From NCBI GenBank assembly GCA_030998015.1, contig JARWMV010000009.1, forward strand, positions 310,001 to 374,000: DNA of 64,000 bases, read 5' to 3'. The notes under the pieces were generated by a model. It was not told the origin of the DNA and did not search any database. It worked only from the letters and a program-made list of their open reading frames with translations. The DNA comes from Ceratorhiza oryzae-sativae (taxonomy: Eukaryota > Basidiomycota > Agaricomycetes > Cantharellales > Ceratobasidiaceae). A program made the position numbers and the translations under genes. Below, piece after piece: positions 10,564 through 20,989 of the stretch (the first letter of the stretch is position 1; every line of letters starts with the position of its first letter).

Positions 10564-10578
10564 AGGTCAAGTTCTTGA
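10564..10578 (+). other. Self-primer binding site of Gypsy-2
   Basis: AGGTCAAGTTCTTGA, two bases after the LTR end, is the perfect 15-nt reverse complement of LTR positions 10478-10492. This is the same arrangement as in Gypsy-1 but with a different sequence, so the pairing is conserved while the sequence is not. Confidence 0.78.
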
Positions 10579-10633
10579 CAATCGTAAGTCTCAGTGTCGT
10601 CTGAGATACTTTTGGAACGCCGTTGGCGTCGTC

Positions 10634-11696
10634 TCAAGATAACTCCTCATTGCCTTCCCCAATCCCACTCCACCTATCCACAGTCACGAGATATCGTTGC
10701 CCTATACGCGCCTCTGTGAAACCTTGCATAGCCAGGTCCCTCACACGTCGTAACAAGCTTCGGTTCTCTAATCTCTTTCGTTGACAAGAGGTAGGGTTGC
10801 TCATTGCCCTTAAGTAGTTGAGCAACGGAGGTCACCTTCCTATTCCAATAGACTCGGGAAAGGGTCTATTTTTCCTTTATCTTGCTCTTGCTCGAGTACG
10901 TCTCTGACGGAACGCACGGCCCTCAAGTGGCACAACCTTTTACAGAAGACCAGCGCTGCCATCTGTGTGGGTGGTTCGGACACCTATCGATCCACTGCTT
11001 CACCCTAACTCGGTCGAAAGTATCCTTGAAGAAGCTGGGCACATCGATTTCAACCGAGTAGTAATCATCAAAGTCCGCCCCCAAAAGTCGGACGTGCCCA
11101 ACAAGCCTTTGTCACCGAGCCAGGTGCCCCGAGTGCAAAATTTGCCATCGGGCAAACGGAGCCACCTTCCCGCGCGCTGCCCTTATTGTCCTAAGAAGGA
11201 CAATTCCTTTATTACTACACCATCCCTCGCAACCAGCTCTAAGCTGGAGAACCTCGGTCAACAGCTTCTCGTCACCTGTTAAACACTATCGAAAACTTCC
11301 AAGACAGGTACCGTTATTACCGGAATAAGTACGAAGAAACCCGTGAAAAACTTCACGAAGCCGAGGCCCGTTGCGCATACTAACCGAGCTTTGCGCGAAC
11401 ACCAGGAGGATTACCTATCCCTCCTCCAAGACCATCTCAGACTAGAAGCTATAGTCCGAGAAACAGTTGAACCCCACGAGTACGCCTTCCCCGTCTTCTC
11501 AACGCCGTCAGACCTTCCTCACCCCACCTTTCTAAGTGGCACGGGCTCGCCAATTCAGGAAGAACACCCCTTCCGGCAGCCCAAATCAACCCTTCCCAAG
11601 GAAGCACTCCTTCGGGACCAAATTAAACTAAAGAGGGTGGAGTGTCCATATCGTTGCCAGGACACCAAAAGCTGGGACTGGACGATACTTGGTTGA
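10634..11696 (+). pseudogene. Extra leader ORF of Gypsy-2 (zinc knuckle and coiled coil), broken
   Basis: Between the primer site and gag lies about 1.2 kb with coding character. An early frame (about 10634-10790) is Arg-rich. At about 10949 a frame reads CHLCGWFGHLSIHC, an exact CX2CX4HX4C zinc knuckle. At about 11180 a second cysteine pair (CPYC) appears. From about 11310 a charged helical stretch (NKYEETREKLHEAEARC) runs into a Pro-rich tail to 11696. Frames change several times. Gypsy-1 has only about 370 bp of leader at this position. It may encode a nucleic-acid-binding accessory protein; no function is known to me. Confidence 0.5.
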
Positions 11697-11833
11697 GGTT
11701 CGCGGGAATCGGGAATTTTGAAATTTATAGACTTGTGAGGGGAACAGAAATCCTATATACCAAAACAATTCCAATTCCCTGTACTTCCTTACCGACTCCG
11801 TCGCCTTTAAAATCTTATCAAACCTTCCCTGAA

Positions 11834-13210
11834 ATGGCATCACAACCTCCTGCCCCGCCTGGGCAAATATGTCTGATGAAGACAAGGTCATCTATATGCT
11901 TCGATCAATGGACGAACTGCGAGAACGAACCAATAACCTCCAAAATGACATTGGGGACGTCGAACACAATAATAAGACCTATACAGACTCACTCGAAGCA
12001 AACTTACCACAAATCAGACAAAGATAGATGCAGATGTGGCCGGACTAGCCACCAATGTCAACAACTTAGTGGGAATGTTAGCCATTCTCCAAACACCATC
12101 ACGCGCATTGAAGCGCAAATCAAACATCCATGAGTGGCTCAGGTGCTGCTCAAGTACTAGCTCCCAGTACAGCCCAACCACAACCAACAGCACCGCTCCT
12201 CTGGAGGGTCAACTGCAAAAGTTAAGATGGCCGCCCCTCAAAAATTGATGGCACAAAACGGGAAGACGCCATCTCATTCAGAATTGCATGTGCCCGATAT
12301 TCAATACAAACATGAGTGGGCACTCGGCTGACCAAGTGGTCGCCTTCATCACCTCTTATCTTGAAGGGTCCGCAGCTGAATGGGTTAACTCGTATGAGAA
12401 TTCGAAATCCTGAACCCTGGAACTGCAATCCCCTGGCTTCACGATGCCAATTTATTCTGGCAAGAATTCACTACCCGATATGGGGATCTGAACCGCACCG
12501 AAAATAACCGCGACAAGTGGCGGAAGTTGAAACAATCCAAGACGGTTCAGACTACCTCACCCTATTCAACTTATATTCCACAGGCCTCAACTACAACGAT
12601 GCCGCCATGCGTGAATCAGTTCTATGATGGTCTGTCGTCAGACGTAACGGATAGCATGGTGGCCCAAAACTATGATCCCCGCACAAAGACATTCGCCCAG
12701 CTCACACAGCGGGCCCTGGAAATTGACCGCCACCTCATTTCCTTCGGTAGCAAGAGGACATCTCATGGGGGTAATAAGTCCAGCAGCAACAATGCTCGAC
12801 TAGCAGGCCCACAAATAACCCCCAAAGTGCTCCCCAAAAGGAGAAATTCAAGAATGGGGAACGCATATACAAGATTAAAGATGGCAGGGCTGTAAAAGGT
12901 CAAATCGTAGCCATTGGCCCCAATGCAAAGGGCTTCACGGTTCCAACCGTCTGTTATGATGGCAGTAATGCCAACATACAAGAGTCCTTCAAGGACATAA
13001 AGAAGGATAACCATCCGCCAGTGGCCCCAAAGGCAAAGGATCCAGACGCAATGGATCTGGATAGTGCAGGAAAAGGAAAGGGACAAACACCTGCTATAAC
13101 TGTGGAGGACGGGGCCATATTGCAGCCAAATGCCCCTCAGCTAAATGTCAGGATACGAGGCAGTGGTTGAGGATGTAGAAACAACCGACGATGAGTCGGT
13201 AAAAGAATGA
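11834..13210 (+). pseudogene. Gypsy-2 Gag, frameshifted
   Basis: It starts MASQPPAPPGQ at 11834; after a frame change a second frame reads DEDKVIYMLRSMDELRERTN. A capsid-like region (FYDGLSSDVTDSMVAQNYDP, about 12620) aligns in character with Gag of Gypsy-1. Near the end is a CX2CX4HX4C zinc knuckle (CYNCGGRGHIAAKC, about 13092). At least four frame changes separate these pieces. Confidence 0.75.
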
Positions 13211-16200
13211 GCTCAAACCGTGCCAGGGGGGTGGTCTTGGGCGCTATGTTACAAAATGCGCATAATGAAAATAAAAATATGGAAATGGAATGTATGTCGT
13301 TAGGAAACCAATCACAACTACAGTTTTTCTTTCATGCATTCCCTCTGCGCATAACCCCCGAACACAAGTCTGCATATAACATGAAAAAATTCAACGGATG
13401 GGCCATGATGACTCAGGGGCCACGTCAGTATTTATACATGAAGATTTGTAACAATACGCATTCCTACGTTGCCCTAAAAACACCCAAGAAACTGAGGGTA
13501 ATCGATGGAAGGGAGATAGACTCTGGGTCTGTGACCCATTACTGCACCTTTGAGTTGTGCATTCAAGAGCACGAGAAATCCTCAGTGCCTATGTTGTGAA
13601 CGTTGGCAAAAATGATTTAGTCCTGGGCATGTCATGGCTCAAATTCCATAACCCCAACATTGATTGGGATGGGAAGGACATGAAGTTCGACTCACCAATA
13701 TGCCTGAAGCATTGCATCACAAAACCCTTGCACGTGCGTGCAAACGAACCTAAGGAGCTTCAGCTGGACTCCCTAGACTCCCTTCCAACAAAATATAAAG
13801 AATTCCAGAAAATATTGCGAAGAAGACGACGTCCAACCACTACCACCCCATAGAAAGTGGGATATGGAAATAGATTTAAAACCAGATGCCAAGCCAAGGC
13901 ATGGTCCCATATATAGCGTGGGTGTCAAGGAAGATGCAGAACTACGCAAAACCTTGGATCGCCAACTGAAAGCAGGGCACATCAGACCCTCAAGATCACC
14001 AATGGCATCCCCAGTCATATTCGTCAAAAAGAAGAATGGGAAGCTGCGCATGTGCATCGACTACCGACGGCTAAACGAAATGACGTCTCCAATGTATACC
14101 CACTCCCACGCATCAATGATATTGTGGAAACTTGCGTGGGGCAAAGATATTCACCAAGTTTGACCTAAAGTGGGGTTTCAACCTCATACGAATTCGGGAA
14201 GGAGACGAATGGAAGGCCGCTTTCAAGACCAAATACGGGCTGTATGAGCCCTAGTCATGCAATTTGGTCAAAAGAATGCACCAGGAACCTTCATGGCCAT
14301 GATCCGAGAAGAATTCCAGGACATCGAAGGCATTTACGTTGTAATTTACATGGACGACATATTAGTATTCTCAAAAACCAGGAAGAACACATGAACATGT
14401 CAGAGAAGTCCTGCGCCGGCTTCAAAAAGCTGGTCTATTGCGCCCTGGAGAAATGTTTTTGATGTCACTGAAGTGGACTACCTGGGAATAGTAGTGACTC
14501 CCCAGGGAATTAAAGTAGACCCAGCCAAGGTTGAAAAGGCTGTTGAATGGCCAACCCCTACCAACCCAACCGAAGTCCTGGAAGGGTTGGGGTTTGCAAA
14601 TTGGTTGAGGCACTTCATAAAAGACTTTTCGAAAATCACAAGATGTCTTTATGAACTTGTCAAAAGGACGTAAAATGGGAATGGACAGAAGAAAGGGATC
14701 AAGCATGGAATCTGCTGAAGCAAAAATTAAAAGAAGCCCCCCTCCTAATTCAGCCAGAACCCAACAAACCATTCATTTGGAAACCGACGCCTCAGGCTAT
14801 GCCACAGGCGCTGTATTATTGCAATACGGAGAGGACGGAATGCTCCACCCAATTTCCTATTACTCCAAGGCAATGGTCCCAGCAGAAAGAAACTACGATA
14901 TTTACAACAAAGAAATGCTGGCAATTATCAAGGCCCTTAAACACTGGCGTCATTTGCTAGAAGGGGCCGAACACCCAGTAAACATTGTTGTGACCACAAG
15001 AATTTGGAGTATTGGAAGACAAATCGGCCACTGAACGGTCGGTCACACGGTGGCATGATTCTTATCCAGGTTCGAATTCAAGATTTTATATATTGAAGGG
15101 GCAAAGAATGGCCGGGCAGACATACTCTCTAGGCTGTCAAGACACATCCCTAAAGAGGGGGGTGAGAGCCAAGCTCTGCTTGCACAAAACCAATTTTTGG
15201 AATTAAAATCTGTGGTTACAAGCAATCACACCAGACCATGACCTGGAACAACTCATTAGGGATGCTATCCCAGGAGATGAGCACCTGTCAAAAGTGCTAA
15301 AAGCTCTAGATGACAATGAGAAGGTCAAAGATTGGGAATGGGACGAAGGACTCTTACGACACAAGGGCAGAATCTATGTCCCAAATAACAAAGAACTTCG
15401 CAAACTGGTCATTGAAAGCCGTCACGATAGTCCAGCAGCAGGACACCCAGGACAGTTCAGAACTTATGAGTTGCTAAATCGCAAATACACGTGGCTATCA
15501 ATGAAAAAATCAGTCAACAAATACGTCACACATTGCGAGTCATGCATCAGGAACAAGCACAGCAACCAAGTTCCCCCAGGGCTCTTAAACCCAATACCTG
15601 CACCAGAAAAACCTTGGGAAGAAATTACCTACAACCTGATCACCGGGCTACCCCTGTCAGAGGGATTTGATGCCATATTTACAGTTGTCGACCGCCTGAC
15701 AAAAATGGTCCATTTTATTCCATGTCAATCGGAAGCCAGTGCTATGGATTGCGCCAACCTGTTCCTAACATACGTATGGAAACTCCATGGGTTACCACGG
15801 AAAACAATCTCAGACTGAGGCCCCAACTTTGCATCCAAATTCTTAAGGCACCTATACAAACGACTGGATATAAAACCCTCCTACTCCACAGCATACCACC
15901 CTCAGACAGATGGCCAGTCCGAACGAGCCAACCAAGTAGTGGAAGGGTACATCAGACACTACGTATCAGACAGACAAGATGACTGGGTCTCGCTCCTACC
16001 ATTAGCTGAATTTGCCTACAATAATGGTGTCAACGCCTCAACTGGCAAATCACCATTCTTTGCAAACTACGGTTTCCACCCAAGGCTAGCAGTTGGAGAC
16101 AGGGAGGAACCAGAACTCCCTTTAGCGGACAACCATGCAGAATGGCTCCAAAAGGGCCATGACGAACTTAAGGCAGCCCTGGAGATAGCAAACCAGAGGA

Positions 16201-16711
16201 TCAAGGAATACTATGACCAGAAGCATCGGACTCCTGAAGCAATTAAGGTTGGAGACAAAGTCTGGCTTGATACCAAAAACATACGGACACAGCAGCCCTC
16301 CAGGAAACTGGCCCACAAAAGAGTTGGACCATTCAGGGTAGTAGCACAACATGGCACACATGCATACAAACTGGACCTACCGATAACTATGAAAATACAC
16401 CCAGTGTTTCATGTCTCCCTCCTGACCAAATATAAAGACGACCCCTACAGCCGTCAGGTTCCCCCACCACCACCTGTGGTAACTCCTGAAGGGGAAGAAG
16501 AGTTCAAAGTGGAACAGATCATAAAGTCACAATATAACAAAAGATCTAACGTCTTCGAATACTATGTCAAGTGGCTCGGCTATGACAAGCGACAATGGTT
16601 AACCTATGACGACCTGGTGAACGCACCAGAACTCATCGCTGACTATGTCAAGTCGCACCCAAAGGCACCCCAGGACCCCCGTGCCTTGAAGGGGGGAAGT
16701 GTCATGAACTG
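13207..16711 (+). pseudogene. Gypsy-2 Pol (PR-RT-RH-IN-chromodomain), many frame breaks
   Basis: The usual domain order is recognisable in pieces: a degraded protease (GWAMMTQG where family members have the DSGA motif); reverse transcriptase from about 13864 with [12 protein letters not shown] and a YMDD-like motif near 14347; RNase H (ETDASGYATGAVLL, about 14780); integrase zinc-binding region (GHPGQFR...CESCIRNKH, about 15440-15560); core domain with TVVDRLTK; and a long intact end (15939-16711) with the integrase C-terminus and chromodomain (EYYVKWLGYDKRQWLTYDDL). The chromodomain frame runs into the 3' LTR before it stops. Frame changes and a TGA at 15817 make it inactive as written. Confidence 0.88.
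16689..16699 (+). other. Polypurine tract of Gypsy-2
   Basis: AAGGGGGGAAG immediately before the 3' LTR at 16700; plus-strand primer site. It lies inside the overlapping end of the pol frame. Confidence 0.8.
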
Positions 16712-17077
16712 ACACGCATACATCCACTTTACAATATTTTCTCGATTTACTACATTTTATGAGATCATCTTCAAAACATACTTGCCTTTTATGGTATATC
16801 TGTATCATGTGACTCAGGGAATGTCCCGGACCGGTAACCGAGATGTATTTCAACTCTGATGTGAAATTCCGCAGTTCCGCAGTCGCTTCTACTGCTTCTA
16901 TCTCTTATCTGTCATGACTCACTGTACGGACTTGTTTGTTATGATGTGGCTTGTATTATGTATATAAACCCGGTCAAGTTTGCAGAGGACTCCTCAAGAA
17001 CTTGACCTCTCATCGAATACAAGTTCTTTTACTTTTTCTTACTATTTTCCTCGTTGCCTGACTTGTCGTCGTCGACA
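16700..17077 (+). repeat. Gypsy-2 3' LTR
   Basis: 378 bp from TGTCATGAACTG to GTCGACA, followed by the second CCATC copy. Confidence 0.95.
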
Positions 17078-17082
17078 CCATC

Positions 17083-17193
17083 ACTGTATGTCCCACCTTA
17101 GATGTTGTCAGTAAAGCCTCTGGCATCACTGCCCATAGGCTTGTCATCACCACTTAGGTGTCTGACGTTACTGTTCAGGTCGTAGCTCTGACA
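17083..17193 (+). repeat. Gypsy-1 3' LTR, right part
   Basis: The last 111 bp of the Gypsy-1 LTR, matching 4451-4561 with four C-to-T differences and ending CTGACA. It is followed by the outer target duplication CTCCG (17194-17198). Confidence 0.95.
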
Positions 17194-17198
17194 CTCCG

Positions 17199-19611
17199 GT
17201 TTTGGGACATGCATCCAATGCTAGGAGTAAATCCGGGTTTGCAATAATCGCCCGACAATGAGTCTTCACGCATTCATGGAAGTCTCCGAGCGCGAGAGCG
17301 TTTTCTGCTGTGCCACGAACATGTGACATAGGGGCGACCAATCGCCTGCGCATAAAGCCCAAGAACCGTTAGTTCCATAAGCGTTGGTATATCTTGTAGG
17401 CCATTGAAGACATTAAGCTCAATATTGGTAAATCCTGGAGCGTTCTTGGCATCGTGTACTCACTGAAAAAAGCGTAGGTACATTTTGTGGTTGATCACAA
17501 GCTCCACTGCAGCGTCGCAGTGTGACCCATAGCATGTGTTACTTGTATCAGGGAAATTTGGCCGGAAACTGAATTGTTTCTTGAGTGTACATTAGTTCAT
17601 GCAAAGCAAATGACTTTACGTGTGCATACCTCAAAGTAATGTTTGTACGTATCTTGCTGCCCAACTTTGTCGTTCTTGTTGTTAATAATAGCGCCTGCTA
17701 GACTCGTAAGCTTGACACCACCCTGTGAACTCTCTTGCTTTCGCTTTTGGGAGGTCGCTATACTTTCTCCCTTGGAGCTTGTTGTCTTTTCTGTCTCAAA
17801 CTTGTTGTATAAGGCAATTGGGGGAGGAAGTTCATCTGCTTTCCATACTGCTGCCATTGCATTCGCACCACCTTTGACGGCATTCAGTTCTTTATGCATG
17901 CAGCATCCTGTCCAGACAACAAACGACGCATTGCTTTGCTCACTCTCGGACAGTGCCTGGAACACCTCTTCACCAGTTGTAAGAGCTAGAGCTAGCCATG
18001 CGTTGTGCGTTATAGTGCCCTGTTGATCAAGATCCAGAGTCTCCCAGTCTCCTATCGCACGGCAGGCAGTATCAAGATGCTCAGAAAGTGCCTGTATGCA
18101 CTCTTCTTTGCTCATGGCGTCTAGAATTTTGTGTCCGCGAAGCTCACGATCGCAGTCCACCATCCACGCTCTCAAGATCTTAAAAAGTAGCTTTTGATCT
18201 GAGGCATGGTCAGTAAGAATGGCGTGCGTTTTAAATGCAAAAATCTGTAAAGTTGTGGGATTATGTTCTCCTAGTGGGCTCCTACTCAAGATGTTGCAGC
18301 AAGTACTAATGACTTTCTTCCAGCCTTCAAATTGTGACTTGGCAGTATGATTTGCTGCCTTTTGAACACCCAAAGAGCGCAACGGGGGAGGCTTGGGGGT
18401 ATTTTCTTGTTCTGTCTGGCAATCCTCATTGGTGTAAATAGGAACTGGCATTCGGATAAGTCTAGCTTCGTGCTGCTGATTTTTGATCCCTGTGCCATCT
18501 CCACAGATGGACAAATCTACCGAATACAGTGAGCTATATAGTGTGGTTGAAAAGTAGCTTAATTACAGGTAGTTTTATTTATCTCATATGCGATCTGCAT
18601 CTGCGCTTGAACTAAACCTTCAAGTACAATTCGGGAGACGCTTCTTGCGCTGACAGAGTCGATAACCGCAAGTCCAAAGGTTCTAGTTATACAGTAGATC
18701 ACAGGCATCATTTTTTCCGTAGATATCTGCAGACCAGCAAGTTCTCGTAGCATATCTCAAATCTCTGGGAGGATAATCCCATGTGAGTCTTTGAGCGATC
18801 GGCTATCTTCTGCACATGCTTTTGATTTGGCAAGCTTGGCTGCCCCATGAGCCTTCTGTATTGGCGCACAAGCAATGCGCTTGCGCAAAGCATCACGGCT
18901 GTGATTAAGACCACAAATGCGTTTTCGAAGCTGTTGTATGATTGTATGGTCTTTCCGAGTGCTACTAGACATTTTAGCCACCGTTTTAGCATGCGTCAAA
19001 GATTGTAATTTTAGACAGGCAAGACTAGCGCCTAGTGCAGCATTTCTAGCATAACTAGCATCGAGTTTTTCATCCAAAAGCTTGTTCGAAGTTTCAGCCA
19101 GGGACAATGCACTCCTACTAGCAGCTAATTCACGTAGTGCGCAGTTTAATTCACCCTGGATTCTATAGCACTCGGCCTGCATGGTTCCAGTCAAGACTTG
19201 CAGTTTGGAACGAAGTGATTTAGCCCTAGAATCTGCCCATTGTGCACACCTTTTTGCGTTTGATAAAGCAGCGCATTTATGCGCTTTAAGAAGTGTGTTA
19301 TCAGAGTTTTCGGCCGAATTAATCAACCCTGGCATGCTTCCACAACGGCCTGCGACATTGATAGACTGCTGCTTATGCATATGACTTAACAGTGCAGTTG
19401 TTTGAACATCCTGAGCACCCGAACGACGTTTTTTTGTGTTAGAATAACAAGATCTGGGCATCACAAGAAGTGGATAAATGCAGTGATCAAGGAGCACGAA
19501 GACGGAAGGTTTGGAGAAATCGATTACATCACCGGTTCTGATCTTTGGATCGCCTTTTTTGGCACGTTTTTTTGAACATGCTGATTGTTCCTTTTGAACC
19601 AACTGGCTCAT
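17199..19611 (-). pseudogene. N-terminal part of split transposase-like gene
   Basis: Minus-strand gene starting MSQLVQKEQSACSKKRAKKG at 19611. Exon 1 runs to about 18572: a Lys-rich start, then a long Ala/Leu/Lys-rich coiled-coil-like stretch (about residues 110-270) and MMPVIYCITRTFGLAVIDSV. It contains a TGA where EI.DMLREL is expected (CGA to TGA fits). A splice gives YLSICGDGTGIKNQ; exon 2 continues to about 17641 with FVVWTGCCMHKELNAVKGGA. A further exon has GFTNIELNVFNGLQDIPTLM, a second stop and a frame change before HVRGTAENALALG and DACPKTG, where Gypsy-1 interrupts. The conserved GDGTG, GCCMHK..N..KGG and TNDASEGALG motifs mark one multi-copy family. Its function is unknown to me. 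Confidence 0.6.
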
Positions 19612-19864
19612 CCGATAAGCGTGATATAAAGTGCGATAGTACTTTGTTTCTTATGGTAAGAGATCCTTGGTTTTATATGCATAATGCGTCGTTGTTTTAG
19701 CCTTATTCCATAGCCCAGAAGCCTTTTCCCAGTCAGGGGGTATTGTTTTTAAACCAACAATCTCTTCGAATGCGAGCAGGAAATTATATTACATTATGCT
19801 ACTAAACACTAGGGCAACGCGCTCGGTCCACAAATGCTGAAACCATAAATACATACCCGCTTTT
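19612..19864. other. 5' flank of the transposase-like gene
   Basis: No gene. GCTACTAAAC at 19798-19807 is the exact reverse complement of GTTTAGTAGC at 3134-3143, on the other side of the interrupted gene. It is a possible short terminal inverted repeat of the carrier element, but ten bases is weak support. Confidence 0.3.
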
Positions 19865-20989
19865 GGTAAGTGGCTGTGTGGGAGAAGATTTCCGCTCGAT
19901 TAGCGTGGACACCGGCAACTGCCGTCCTCTATGTGGTTGCCGGTCCCCACTCCTTGCGAATTCTCGTATATACGCAGCACTGGTTCATGTCCCCTTCACC
20001 CACGTCCACCTCTCCTACCACAAAGCGGTTCAAAAATTCTACTAGGCAGTTTGTCTTAGCGATACGAAGCTAGAAAATTCGTTCTAATTCTTCGACTCAG
20101 CAAGAATCTTCTAGCCTACGAGTACGGTGCTTGGTGTCTTCCAAAGGGATCCGCCCACCAATTGCGATTCGCCTTTCTCAAAATGCCCCATCTCCGCGAA
20201 TTGGATATCGTAGCCTCGGCGACAGCCCTCAACAAATGCCTCTACGAACCGAGGATTCCGTTCAAACTTCGAAAACTAGAGTTGATGTGCACCAGCTCTC
20301 GCTCGCTGGAGCTGTTTTTGTCTCGCCAGACTAGTCTTGAGCATGTCCGCTTCGTTCCCGTGGGCAACTTGTGGGACAGCGGTACTCTTCATTCCATCTC
20401 GACGCGTTTGGATATACTTCCTCGGATTACTAGCATTATCGGTCCTATCGAATGGCTTCAAGCGATCGCACCGAAGCGGCTCCTATCCCACGTCACTATG
20501 GATAATCTGGGACCGGAGCGCAATTCTCGGGCTTGGCGTGGATATGTTGGCACTGTCCCTCTCAGCTCCGCAGGTTTTTATTACCAAGAGCAATACTACA
20601 GGGCCCCTCGACCCATGGACCCATGGCTACGTTTCCTGGACTCGCTATGTGACCAACAGCAAGATCAAAGTATCACTGAACTCGTGATATATGAGCCGCT
20701 TTCGGTACTCATAAGCTCTCATATATCCGCCCCCCGGTACTAAATGGCATGTTTCCAGGAGCCAATAGGGATGAGTCTACGTGAATCAATCACCTGTTCG
20801 CTGAAAGCTATTCAAGCACATCGTGGATTCCCTCAATTTCGTCTCCTCGCTATCGAATTGGCCAATCATGAAGTCCGTGCTCCTCGTCTGGTTTCAGCTT
20901 GGCTGGGCGAGATGAAGCATTTGCATAGCTGGCAGAAACACTTGCCTCGTTTGGACAGTGCGGCTGTCTACGGCGTGGAAGGCGTATAA
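19865..20989 (+). pseudogene. LRR-type F-box protein remnant (C-terminal part)
   Basis: Several frames carry LRR-like leucine patterns in the right order: VVAGPHSLRILVYT (about 19930), ALVHVPFTHVHLSYHKAVQ (about 19980), MPHLRELDIVASATAL with LRKLELMCTSSRSLELFL (about 20180-20320), RLLSHVTMDNLGPERN (about 20480), then FPQFRLLAIELANHEV and WLGEMKHLHSWQKHLPRLD up to the stop at 20987-20989. Frame changes occur near 19975, 20045, 20165 and 20740. The pattern is that of agaricomycete F-box/LRR proteins. With no F-box upstream here, it may be the other half of the fragment at 2936. Confidence 0.45.

Larger units (their letters stand above)
10184..17077 (+). mobile_element. Gypsy-2: second chromovirus nested in the Gypsy-1 LTR
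   Basis: A 6,894-bp Ty3/Gypsy element with 378-bp LTRs, a self-complementary primer site, a 1.2-kb leader with an extra open region, a gag-like region and a chromodomain pol in many frames. Its LTRs differ at only five positions, all transitions (about 98.7% identity), fewer per site than those of Gypsy-1, in agreement with its later arrival. The coding regions nevertheless hold many frame changes. Confidence 0.93.
4051..17193 (+). mobile_element. Gypsy-1: Ty3/Gypsy chromovirus, host of a nested element
   Basis: LTR retrotransposon with 511-bp LTRs starting TG and ending CA, a gag frame, and a pol frame in the order protease, reverse transcriptase, RNase H, integrase, chromodomain. The polypurine tract is directly before the 3' LTR. 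The 3' LTR is split into 9784-10183 and 17083-17193 by Gypsy-2; the two parts add up to 511 bp, exactly the length of the 5' LTR. Without Gypsy-2 the element is about 6.2 kb. It sits in a minus-strand transposase-like gene with a 5-bp duplication. The chromodomain at the integrase C-terminus places it among chromoviruses; the self-complementary primer site suggests the Tf1/sushi group. Confidence 0.93.
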
